The notes below the pieces were generated by a model. It did no database searches. It was not told the DNA's origin and worked only from the letters and a program-made list of their open reading frames with translations. Position numbers and translations under genes: made by a program. Below, in pieces: positions 17,073-24,090 of a stretch of 35,836 nucleotides of DNA (its first letter is position 1; every line of letters starts with the position of its first letter). The stretch spans positions 1 to 35,836 of the forward strand of contig JABIWF010000038.1 in NCBI GenBank assembly GCA_018701175.1, given 5' to 3'. This DNA is from Methanobacteriota archaeon (GTDB lineage Archaea; Thermoplasmatota; Poseidoniia; Poseidoniales; Poseidoniaceae).

Positions 17073-17695
17073 TTGGCAACATCGTCTGAAGAAAAAACCG
17101 CTGGGTCAGGGCCGATAGGCAACTCTTCCAGTTCTTCAGCGGTTAATTCTCTCTCATCAGCATCTGAATCAAGAATCATAGAATGGCCGTTTGGGTCAAG
17201 AAAGTCGACGGTAAATTGCGCTGTATCTCCGGCGTTCTCGATGGACTCAAGTAGACCGTCGAGTGTTTGCAGCGATTGCATGAGTTCTTCCTGCTCTACA
17301 TCAGGACTGGATAAATCTCGGACAACATCTCGACGAACCATATTGATGATGTCGACAAATCTGTTGAGAACACCTTCGATGTTGCTGACATATCCAGTAG
17401 AATTGGTACCAGGCATCACTTCAAGATCCAGTTCAGGTATTCGTACAGTGCATGAAGATGAGCGGACGACTCGACTTCGTAACTTTTTGACATCGTCAAT
17501 TCGAAGTGACCACGCACCAGCTTTACGGCCTTCAGCCGGGATGAAATCGGTTTGCCTCCATCCGCATGCGTGGCACATCACTGTTACTTGGGTGTGCTCC
17601 CCAAAGTAAGGGATTTCGTCGACGTGAGCGACCATTCTTAGTTGGCCTTCTTGGTGACAAATTGGGCAAGGAATGTTGATGTCTTGTTCATCCAT
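17069..17695 (-). CDS. ZPR1-family zinc-finger protein
   Basis: The protein has one C4 zinc finger at its N-terminus, CPICHQEG then CHACGWRQTDF, followed by the conserved ZPR1 sequence RVVRSSSCTVRIPELDLEV. The eukaryotic relatives have two such finger/domain units and act with translation factor eEF1A; archaeal members usually have one, as here, and their function is little known. I prefer ATG 17695, with AGGGA upstream, over GTG 17698. The start overlaps the stop of the SepF-like gene (TGATG), so the two genes are translationally coupled. The C-terminal tail is acidic. Confidence 0.9.
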   Translation of the reverse strand: MDEQDINIPCPICHQEGQLRMVAHVDEIPYFGEHTQVTVMCHACGWRQTDFIPAEGRKAGAWSLRIDDVKKLRSRVVRSSSCTVRIPELDLEVMPGTNSTGYVSNIEGVLNRFVDIINMVRRDVVRDLSSPDVEQEELMQSLQTLDGLLESIENAGDTAQFTVDFLDPNGHSMILDSDADERELTAEELEELPIGPDPAVFSSDDVAN

Positions 17696-18324
17696 CACAA
17701 TCCCTGCCTGCCGAGTTCTTTTGCATCAACGGCAAACGCTTCCATGTCAACACCTCGAACACCTCTGCATCCTGGTGGAAGCAGCATGAGTCGGGTGTCA
17801 GTCATCTGGATTATCTGGCCACCTAAATCAGTATCAATGAAGGTGTTGAGTCGAGCAATGGCACTGTTGAACTCGACAGTCTTCTTCATCAATCGGCTCA
17901 TTTCGACGATGACGGCATGATCATCAGCAACCCAATCCATGAGTTGACCGCACCCAGTGATGTCGTTGAGCACTGCTCGGTGCAACACCAGCCCATGTCG
18001 TGAATCGATTATAGGGGCGTGCGGGTACATCTCGCCAAGTTTGTGGTAGATGACTTCTGCCTCAGGAATCGCAACAGTAGGCCGTTGTTCCATACTTGGC
18101 ATGTTGAATGTTCGCAATGGTTGTCTGGCTTCGGGTTCTAAGGCAGACGTTTCGACATCGCCGATTGTTTCCCGAGCCTTTTCATCAGCGCGTGTCAATG
18201 CATCAAGGTCTGGCATCGAAGGGACAATAGTAGGCATCTCTGTTTCAGAGTCTGCCCCGATATTGGTGAAAGCATCGAGGGAAGACTGCGCTTCGTCTTT
18301 CTTGGCTTTTCTCCTCCGGCGCAT
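17695..18324 (-). CDS. SepF-like cell-division protein
   Basis: The 209-residue product has a basic start (MRRRRKAKKDE), a disordered linker rich in Glu, Ala, Pro and Thr of about 110 residues, then a compact C-terminal domain. That domain, with HAVIVEMSRLMKKT and LNTFIDTDLGGQIIQMTDTR followed by LMLLPPG, resembles the SepF fold used to tether FtsZ to the membrane in archaea. The usual N-terminal amphipathic membrane helix is not obvious. The assignment rests on remembered family pattern, so it is moderate. It is cotranscribed with ZPR1, which it overlaps. Confidence 0.6.
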   Translation of the reverse strand: MRRRRKAKKDEAQSSLDAFTNIGADSETEMPTIVPSMPDLDALTRADEKARETIGDVETSALEPEARQPLRTFNMPSMEQRPTVAIPEAEVIYHKLGEMYPHAPIIDSRHGLVLHRAVLNDITGCGQLMDWVADDHAVIVEMSRLMKKTVEFNSAIARLNTFIDTDLGGQIIQMTDTRLMLLPPGCRGVRGVDMEAFAVDAKELGRQGL

Positions 18325-18344
18325 ATCTCACCCTCATAACCTCC

Positions 18345-18382
18345 ACCTCAAGAAGACTCGCATGAATCCAAGTGATTGAGGT
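18345..18382. repeat. Inverted repeat between the SepF-like gene and psmB
   Basis: ACCTCAA at 18345-18351 is repeated in inverse as TTGAGGT at 18376-18382, a perfect seven-base match with 24 bases between, followed on the plus strand by six T residues (18384-18389). It lies in the 178-base divergent promoter region. With no plus-strand gene upstream, a terminator makes little sense; an operator or chance are the alternatives. A possible psmB TATA (CATTAAAG) follows near 18394-18401. Confidence 0.3.
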
Positions 18383-18502
18383 CTTTTTTGATGCATTAAA
18401 GGCTCTAGCCGTCGGCTCGTGGGGTTGATAAGGGTCCGCTGATACCTAGCACTTGCGCCTCAAGGTTCAAGAGGTGTCGACCAAGACAAAGGATTGATGA
18501 CA

Positions 18503-19123
18503 ATGGAAGCACACCAGAATGTATTGAAGACCGGGACCAGCACAATAGGCATCACTTTCGATGGCGGTGTCGTCGTTGGAGCTGACCACAGAGCGACTAT
18601 GGGCCATTTCATCGCCAACAAGAGTGTGCAAAAACTCTTCAAAATCGGCGAAAACTTGGCACTTACTACTGCTGGTCTCGTTGGACACGCTCAATCACTT
18701 TCTCGAACACTCTCGGCGGAAGTTGCTCTATTCCAACTGCGCCGTCAACAACAGATGACCGTACGTGGCGCTGCAACACTGACCGCAAACATTCTGTCTG
18801 GACGCCCACACTGGGTTCAATTGTTGATTGTTGGCGTTGATGATGAAGGCGGACATGTCTACTCTATAGATTCTGCAGGTGGTTCAATTCCTGACTTGTA
18901 TTGTGCTACCGGTTCAGGTTCTCCTTACATGTACGGTGTCCTCGAAGACGGCTTCAGCGAAGGTATGTCACGAACCGATGCATTGAAACTCGCGGCCCGT
19001 GCCCTTCACGCATCGGGGCAGCGTGACGCCGCCTCCGGCAACGGCATGGATTTGGCGGTGATTACCGCAAAAGACGGCTACGTGGCCCTTTCCCAAGGCG
19101 AGATTGACAAACTTCTCTCCTGA
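18503..19123 (+). CDS. psmB: Proteasome beta subunit
   Basis: This is the catalytic subunit of the archaeal 20S proteasome. A short propeptide (MEAHQNVLKTG) is followed by the cleavage site Gly-Thr; the mature protein begins TSTIGITFDG. Counting from that Thr1, Asp17 (GADHRA), Lys33 (SVQK) and Ser129 (GSGSP) fall where the catalytic set is expected, so the subunit should be active. ATG 18503 is chosen because AAAGGA at 18488-18493 lies nine bases upstream; TTG 18494 and ATG 18497 are too close to it. The next gene is aCPSF1, a common archaeal neighbour, separated by a structured 83-base gap. Confidence 0.97.
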   Translation: MEAHQNVLKTGTSTIGITFDGGVVVGADHRATMGHFIANKSVQKLFKIGENLALTTAGLVGHAQSLSRTLSAEVALFQLRRQQQMTVRGAATLTANILSGRPHWVQLLIVGVDDEGGHVYSIDSAGGSIPDLYCATGSGSPYMYGVLEDGFSEGMSRTDALKLAARALHASGQRDAASGNGMDLAVITAKDGYVALSQGEIDKLLS

Positions 19124-19130
19124 TTCACAT

Positions 19131-19192
19131 TCCCGCAGCTCATCTGCGCTCCCTTTGGGAGAGTCTCTGCACATTGCTGTGCGAGCGCGGGA
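19131..19192 (+). ncRNA. Predicted three-way-junction RNA in the aCPSF1 leader
   Basis: The gap between psmB and aCPSF1 can fold into one compact structure. The closing helix pairs TCCCGC (19131-19136) with GCGGGA (19187-19192), then, after a single bulged A, GCTC (19138-19141) with GAGC (19183-19186). Inside are two hairpins: CTCCC/GGGAG with loop TTT (19149-19161) and GCACA/TGTGC with loop TTGC (19169-19182). The second abuts the closing helix. The ribosome-binding site GGTGA (19196-19200) and ATG (19207) follow at once. A competing helix, GCGCT (19146-19150) with AGCGC (19184-19188), is possible, so it might switch. The role is unknown; regulation or processing of the aCPSF1 message is inferred. 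Confidence 0.55.
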
Positions 19193-19206
19193 TACGGTGA
19201 ATTATA

Positions 19207-21111
19207 ATGCGTTTAACATTTAAAGAATTGAAAGACCAAGTGCAAAAGATTGTCCCAAAGGACATCCCCTACACTGTTGAACTCGAAGCTGGCAACATTG
19301 CTCTGGTAACTCCAGAACCCAACAGAATCCTTGCTACGGATGGACTTCTTGCTAAGCTCTCTCAAAAAGTAAAGAGAAAGATTGTTCTTCGACCTGATGC
19401 TTCAATCATGAAGTCTGAAGAAGAGGCTACCAAAATTGTCAAAGAAATCATTCCGGAAACTGCCGATATCAATCAAATCTACTTCGATGCGTGTTACCGT
19501 GAGATCACGGTCCAATGCCAAAATCCTGGAGAGGCAGTTGGTCGCAGAGGAATTAATTTGCAACAAATCCGCGACCAATCTGGATGGCTGGTCACCGTTG
19601 AGCGAACTCCTCCATTGGTTTCCAAGACGGTTCACGATATCCGTGGATATCGACATGCACATGCAGACGAACGGCGTAAGTTGCTCAAGGATTTCGGCTT
19701 GAATATCCATCGACCTCAACGTCCGGGTTCTGCATGGGCTCGCGTCACCGCCCTTGGTTCATACCGTGAAGTCGGAAGAGCCTGTCACTTCGTTACGACA
19801 AACGAATCTCGCGTGATGATCGACGTCGGCGTAAACATTGCATCGGATACAGACCCGATGCCGTACTTCACTGCTCCCGAAGCCTTACCGTTGGAAAAGC
19901 TGGATGCGGTTGTACTGACCCACTCTCACCTTGATCACGCTGGAATGCTGCCGGTATTGTTCAAGTATGGATACCGTGGTCCGGTTTACTGTACTCCTCC
20001 AACCCGTGATCTCATGCTCTTGCTCCAAACAGATTACCTCAAAGTTGGTGGTGCGGAAGGAAAGCGTGCACCCTATGACATGGAGGACATCCGTACCTGT
20101 ATGAAGCACGTCGTTGATGTTGACTGGGATGAAACTACAGACATTGCTCCAGACATCAAGCTCACCTTTTCCAATGCGGGTCACATTCTCGGCTCATCTG
20201 CAGTTCACCTCCACATTGGTGATGGAAAGCATAACATTGTGTTTAGTGGAGATCAAAAGTATGAGAAATCATGGTTGTTTGATGCTGCAAACACCCGTTT
20301 CCCTCGTGTCGAAACCCTCGTTATCGAATCCACATACGGTGCTTCAGGTGACTACCAACCATCTCGGCAAGAAGCCAACCAGGAATTGCAAGACATTGTT
20401 TCAAGGACAATTGCTCGTGGCGGTAAACTGATTTGTCCGGTTTTCGCCGTTGGTCGAAGCCAAGAAGTGATGATTGCGATTGATGAATTGTTCCGCTCTG
20501 GAAATGTGAAACCAGTGCCAGTTTGGTTGGATGGAATGATACAGGAAGCGACTGCAATACACGCTTCGCACCCCGACTATCTCACCAGCAGTTTGCGTAA
20601 GTCACTGCTCAAGGACGACGGAGAAAACCCATTCACAAGTGAATGGTTCCGTCCAGTCAAAGGCCGTGAATTGCGTGAAAGTATCATCATGGATAATTCT
20701 CCTTGTATTGTATTGGCAACCTCGGGAATGCTCAACGGCGGACCGGTTATGGAATACTTCAAGAATTGGGCTCACGAAGACCGAAACTCGTTGTGCTTTG
20801 TTGGGTATCAGGCTGAAGGAACACTTGGTCGTCGTTTGCAGAAAGGATTCGGTGAAGTCCCAATGATCATCAATGGCAAAACTGAAATCGTCAAGATTGG
20901 CTGTGAAATGGTTACCATTGATGGCTTTTCTGGGCACTCTGACCGTCGCCAATTACTTGATTTCGTCGACCAAATCTCTCCGACACCACGCAACATTATT
21001 TGCCATCACGGAGATTATCACAAATGCAATGAACTTGGGAAAACCCTGCGTGAACGATACAAGTGCAGAACATATGCACCTCAGAATCTCGAAACAGTTC
21101 GTTTGATGTGA
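19207..21111 (+). CDS. KH-domain beta-CASP ribonuclease aCPSF1 (FttA), archaeal transcription termination factor
   Basis: aCPSF1 is the archaeal homologue of CPSF73 and cleaves RNA 3' ends to end transcription. At 634 residues it has the usual length. The first 150 or so residues are two KH-type RNA-binding domains with the GRRG loop in EAVGRRGINLQQI. The metallo-beta-lactamase core carries THSHLDHAGM, GHILGSSAVHLH and the Asp in FSGDQKYEKSW. The beta-CASP part has ESTYG, CPVFAVGRSQE, TSGMLNGGPV, FSGHSDRRQL and the final HHGDYH, so all metal ligands appear present. GGTGA six bases before ATG 19207 fixes the start. It follows psmB and the three-way-junction RNA. Confidence 0.97.
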   Translation: MRLTFKELKDQVQKIVPKDIPYTVELEAGNIALVTPEPNRILATDGLLAKLSQKVKRKIVLRPDASIMKSEEEATKIVKEIIPETADINQIYFDACYREITVQCQNPGEAVGRRGINLQQIRDQSGWLVTVERTPPLVSKTVHDIRGYRHAHADERRKLLKDFGLNIHRPQRPGSAWARVTALGSYREVGRACHFVTTNESRVMIDVGVNIASDTDPMPYFTAPEALPLEKLDAVVLTHSHLDHAGMLPVLFKYGYRGPVYCTPPTRDLMLLLQTDYLKVGGAEGKRAPYDMEDIRTCMKHVVDVDWDETTDIAPDIKLTFSNAGHILGSSAVHLHIGDGKHNIVFSGDQKYEKSWLFDAANTRFPRVETLVIESTYGASGDYQPSRQEANQELQDIVSRTIARGGKLICPVFAVGRSQEVMIAIDELFRSGNVKPVPVWLDGMIQEATAIHASHPDYLTSSLRKSLLKDDGENPFTSEWFRPVKGRELRESIIMDNSPCIVLATSGMLNGGPVMEYFKNWAHEDRNSLCFVGYQAEGTLGRRLQKGFGEVPMIINGKTEIVKIGCEMVTIDGFSGHSDRRQLLDFVDQISPTPRNIICHHGDYHKCNELGKTLRERYKCRTYAPQNLETVRLM

Positions 21112-21113
21112 TT

Positions 21114-21416
21114 TCACATTAGTGGAATCTCGAATCCAGCTTCGAGAGGGTCCGGAAGTTCGCTGTCGAGTTCGCTTGATGCAAATTTGTCCAGAGTTTT
21201 ACCAGAAGCATGTTTTGCTTTAATCGGTGAAGAACCCCGCTCATTCGAACGGGATGTCGCCTCAAAGAGGTACCATGAAAACACGACCATAATGAGTCCG
21301 AACCCGAATATCGCTACAGTGAGGACACTTCCACCCGTTGAAATATTCAGTCCGATGGCAACAAGTAAAATCAAAATGGCTGCAGATGGAAGAAGCCTTC
21401 GAGAAAGCGTCGCCAT
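21114..21416 (-). CDS. Small membrane protein of unknown function
   Basis: From ATG 21416 the product is 100 residues with two membrane helices: LLPSAAILILLVAIGLNI and SVLTVAIFGFGLIMVVFSWY, joined by a short STGG turn. The remainder is a hydrophilic tail with Lys, Ser, Glu and Asp. GTGAGA precedes the ATG by five bases. An extension to a GTG at 21467 would overlap the promoter of the divergent decarboxylase-like gene and is unlikely. The stop lies two bases from the aCPSF1 stop. No family was recognised. Confidence 0.65.
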   Translation of the reverse strand: MATLSRRLLPSAAILILLVAIGLNISTGGSVLTVAIFGFGLIMVVFSWYLFEATSRSNERGSSPIKAKHASGKTLDKFASSELDSELPDPLEAGFEIPLM

Positions 21417-21468
21417 GAGTGTCTCACAACCATGTTCTTCATGAACCCGTTGCATCTGTAGTGACACT

Positions 21469-22128
21469 ATGTACTCCGCCGATGGAACTCATGGTTCATC
21501 TGCAAAATGCCCTGGTTGGCTGATGACCGCTGTAGCACCGTGGGGTGAAAACAGCGAGGATGCTTACGACCAAGGTTTGGTTGAACTCGGTCTTGGTGAT
21601 TCACGTCTTATTGAAATGAAAGGGGCTATGTTGCCTTTAGGTTTTGGCGCTACGCCCCCTCAACCACTTCCAATGGGCTCTCTTGTAGAATGCCATTTAG
21701 CGACTGCATATGCCTGGAACGGTTCATCTGCTTGCGCAGGGGTTGCTTGGGCAGCGTGCGTGACACCTGAAGGCGATAATTGTGCTATCGTGGCAACCGT
21801 TTCTACTGAGATGGATTACGAAGAAACGACATTGCTGTTGCGCCGCCACCTCCAACGGAAACTGGCTAGCCGTGACCTAGAAGTGCTCTCATTCGATGTT
21901 GCAGTCGACGAAGTTACTGCAGCAGCAGATCACTACGGAGTTGCAATGGCAGCACTCATTTTACCAAACTCACTATCGCTTGGTGCTCGCACTGGCACCG
22001 GGCCTGTGCGAAAGGCCTTAACGCGACAAGCTGCCGAACCTCCTCAAAAACGAGTCGATGTCAAAGCACCTGCTGCACCAGCATTACGTCCTGGTGGTCG
22101 CAAGTCCAACACTGATTTTTCTCTGTGA
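21469..22128 (+). CDS. Pyruvoyl-dependent arginine decarboxylase homologue lacking the cleavage serines
   Basis: The protein matches the pyruvoyl-dependent arginine decarboxylase fold: DAYDQGLVELGLGDSRLIEM, then LPMGSLVECHLATAYA, GVAWAACVTPEGDN, and an ending like FDVAVDEVTAAADHYGVAMA. In active members self-cleavage between two serines (SSIMPP in M. jannaschii, Ser52/Ser53) makes the pyruvoyl group. Here the aligned residues are Lys51-Gly52 (EMKGAMLP), so no pyruvoyl group can form in the known way. About 50 residues beyond the fold form a basic, disordered tail. It may be a pseudoenzyme or have a new role. Its stop overlaps the GTG of the zinc-ribbon gene. Confidence 0.65.
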   Translation: MYSADGTHGSSAKCPGWLMTAVAPWGENSEDAYDQGLVELGLGDSRLIEMKGAMLPLGFGATPPQPLPMGSLVECHLATAYAWNGSSACAGVAWAACVTPEGDNCAIVATVSTEMDYEETTLLLRRHLQRKLASRDLEVLSFDVAVDEVTAAADHYGVAMAALILPNSLSLGARTGTGPVRKALTRQAAEPPQKRVDVKAPAAPALRPGGRKSNTDFSL

Positions 22129-22604
22129 GAAGCGTTGAAGTACCGTTGCCAAGAAGGCAGACTGTGTCTGGTCGTGGGTGGAACGTTCTTCGTTGCAGTG
22201 CTTGCAACACCTGCCATGGTCACCGTGGCACAGGGAACTCATGCCCACATTGCGGTCAGAAAATGGGTAAGAACCCGATCGTTGTTTGTACGGTACAAAG
22301 CGCTGCTGATTTACGTATCGAAGTGGCTTTGGCCAACACTCCCGATGAATTGCGAGACTCGTTACGTAAACGACTTGTCAAAAATGAGAAATTGTTTCAA
22401 TCGGATGACCAAGTTTCGTTTACAGGCCTGCCGCAAATCCTGCATCGAGCTGCTGATGAGGATGGCGTTTTTACCGTCAAACAGTTGGAACCAGTACTTC
22501 AGAAAAGTGGACAATCCCTTGATGTTCAAGATCTCATTGATATCGCAGAATCGCAAGGATTGCTTGTTCGACTTGATACGAATCGCTGGCAAGTTCTTGA
22601 GTGA
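22125..22604 (+). CDS. Zinc-ribbon protein with putative winged-helix C-terminus
   Basis: The 159-residue protein begins with GTG at 22125, sharing GTGA with the preceding stop, so translation is probably coupled. A zinc ribbon is visible at residues 24-43: CSACNTC, then CPHCG. The C-terminal part from about residue 95 (LPQILHRAADEDGVFTVKQL) looks like a helix-turn-helix or winged-helix unit. A nucleic-acid-binding role is plausible. The middle (IVVCTVQSAADLRIEVALAN) is a strand-rich linker. No known family was recognised. The downstream tRNA-Pro starts 36 bases after the stop, on the same strand. Confidence 0.75.
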   Translation: MRSVEVPLPRRQTVSGRGWNVLRCSACNTCHGHRGTGNSCPHCGQKMGKNPIVVCTVQSAADLRIEVALANTPDELRDSLRKRLVKNEKLFQSDDQVSFTGLPQILHRAADEDGVFTVKQLEPVLQKSGQSLDVQDLIDIAESQGLLVRLDTNRWQVLE

Positions 22605-22640
22605 ACTTCATAGGTAAGACGCCGTGGCGAGGACTGCAAG

Positions 22641-22718
22641 GGGCGATTGGGTTAGCTTGGCCTATACTCGGGCGTTTGGGACGCTTGGACCCAGGTTCAA
22701 ATCCTGGATCGCCCACCA
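22641..22718 (+). tRNA. tRNA-Pro (anticodon UGG)
   Basis: The acceptor GGGCGAT (22641-22647) pairs with ATCGCCC (22708-22714). A discriminator A and encoded CCA follow (to 22718). The T arm is CCAGG-TTCAAAT-CCTGG. The anticodon stem GGGCG/CGCTT encloses the loop TTTGGGA, giving anticodon TGG at 22677-22679. The D loop keeps A14 and GG18-19, but its stem has one U-U mismatch. No clear TATA box was found; it may be transcribed with the zinc-ribbon gene. Confidence 0.95.
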
Positions 22719-22735
22719 ATTATTTTGAGATGTCC

Positions 22736-23065
22736 TTACTCGGGCAGAATTACCTCATGGACCCACAAGATGTGGTATCCAAATTGTGTCTTGATGAAGT
22801 TTTGTGGGATTGTTTCAGGCTCAGTTACCCAAACCGCATCCTCAAACTTCTGTACCATTTGCCCTTCGACAAATTCCCCAAGGTCGCCTTTTTTAGTGGC
22901 ACTTGAGCAATTGGAATATTTTTTTGCCAATCTTTTGAACATTTTTAGCGGGTTTCTGGCCCCTTGAATTTGCTCGAGTAATTCTCGAGCATCTGGTTTA
23001 CTGGCAACCAATATATGGCGGACATGAGCCTTTCTTGGCTTACGTCTTTTGTCGAGCCTTCGCAT
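22736..23065 (-). CDS. Parvulin-type peptidyl-prolyl cis-trans isomerase
   Basis: The 109-residue protein is a single parvulin domain: a basic N-terminus (MRRLDKRRKPRKAHVRHIL), then ARELLEQIQ, the FKRLAKKYSNCSSATKKGDL block, GQMVQKFEDAVW and the ending KTQFGYHILWV. It speeds proline isomerisation during folding. There is no signal peptide, so it should act in the cytosol. Its first 26 bases overlap the 3' end of the GT2 gene, which lies just upstream on the same strand, so translational coupling is likely. It converges on tRNA-Pro with a gap of 17 bases. Confidence 0.93.
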   Translation of the reverse strand: MRRLDKRRKPRKAHVRHILVASKPDARELLEQIQGARNPLKMFKRLAKKYSNCSSATKKGDLGEFVEGQMVQKFEDAVWVTEPETIPQNFIKTQFGYHILWVHEVILPE

Positions 23066-23996
23066 TCACTCTCAACTCCTGTACAGTCCGAGTAGCCCCC
23101 TTGTCAAAAACATGAGCCACTACCCACGCTGCAAGTGTAATGAATACTGGAGCAATTCCTCTACGAACTAATTCTCTCTCGATGTCAGTACTAATCCCAG
23201 GTAGCAGTGCTGCCCATCCAATTCCGTATGCGATGGCGGCAAAAATGGTATGAGGCGTAATTCGATGACTGAGTAACCAAGAAAAGTTCCGTTTGTGGTG
23301 CTCCATCGCCAGCATTGATCCGACCTTGATGAAAAACGGAAGCCGGCGAATTCCAGAGGATTGCGTTCCATAGATGGATTCAACGGGTATGTGGGCAATA
23401 CGAAATCCGAGTCGCGAGAGATGTATCAACCAAAAGTTCGGATATCCGTACCCCTTCCACGATTTACTCCAATTCCATTCACGAAGAACTTCACACTTTG
23501 TGGCAGTGTAGCCACACTGCGGGTCTGTTACAGTCTGTCCTGATGCAAGCGTCGTGAAAAGGGACAGTATTCGACTTGCTCTTCGCCGGTCGTTTGGCAT
23601 GCCTTGGACGCCCTTTGTATGGATAAATCGATCACCTTTCACGTATTCACATAGCCCTTCAGTAATGGGAAGCAAGAGGAGCTCCATATCATTGGGATTC
23701 ATTTGGCCGTCTCCTGCCATTACGACGCTGATAAATTCCTCTTCACCCCATAATTCGAGGAGGTACTGGTGTCCAGCATCGATGGCAGCCCCAACTCCGT
23801 TGCCAGAAAGTTCAATTGAATGTATTTGTTTAGATTTCGAATAATCTTCAAGGATATTTTTCGTCCCATCTGTTGAACCATCATTGATTACGATTGCCAC
23901 ATCGACAAAGTCTGGTAGCGTATCGATGACCTTGCGAAGGTGTTTCTCCTCATTACGGGCAGGAATGACTACTCCGATTCGGTAGTCTCCCTTCAT
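23040..23996 (-). CDS. Family 2 glycosyltransferase with C-terminal membrane helices
   Basis: The protein adds a sugar from a nucleotide- or lipid-linked donor, probably to a polyprenyl phosphate or surface glycan. The N-terminus has IGVVIPARNEE, VINDGSTDGT and the metal-binding acidic motif MAGDGQMNPND. Beyond residue 140 come DPQCGYTA and WKGYGYPN, typical of GT2. Two hydrophobic segments near the C-terminus (TIFAAIAYGIGWAALLPGI and VFITLAAWVVAHVF) probably anchor it. The length of 318 residues suits the DPM1-like group. It starts at ATG 23996, divergent from another GT2-like gene. Confidence 0.9.
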   Translation of the reverse strand: MKGDYRIGVVIPARNEEKHLRKVIDTLPDFVDVAIVINDGSTDGTKNILEDYSKSKQIHSIELSGNGVGAAIDAGHQYLLELWGEEEFISVVMAGDGQMNPNDMELLLLPITEGLCEYVKGDRFIHTKGVQGMPNDRRRASRILSLFTTLASGQTVTDPQCGYTATKCEVLREWNWSKSWKGYGYPNFWLIHLSRLGFRIAHIPVESIYGTQSSGIRRLPFFIKVGSMLAMEHHKRNFSWLLSHRITPHTIFAAIAYGIGWAALLPGISTDIERELVRRGIAPVFITLAAWVVAHVFDKGATRTVQELRVNAKARQKT

Positions 23997-24090
23997 ATGT
24001 TGAGCATCGAGTCATAGAACATGAATCTGTGGCTTTCTCCGGATGGATTTCAAACACCCCTTTGACTCTCCATCTCGGCGAGGGTTTGAT

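Noticed and set aside
17073-17609. Plus-strand frame of 178 codons opposite ZPR1
   Set aside because: The product is Ser/Arg-rich without any family match, while the minus strand encodes a clear zinc-finger protein.
22135-22617. Alternative frame of 160 codons overlapping the zinc-ribbon gene
   Set aside because: The zinc-ribbon frame has paired cysteines at proper spacing and a coupled GTG start; the alternative has neither.
22534-22719. Minus-strand frame across tRNA-Pro beginning VGDPGFEPGS-like
   Set aside because: This is the well-known false protein produced by translating a tRNA gene in antisense.
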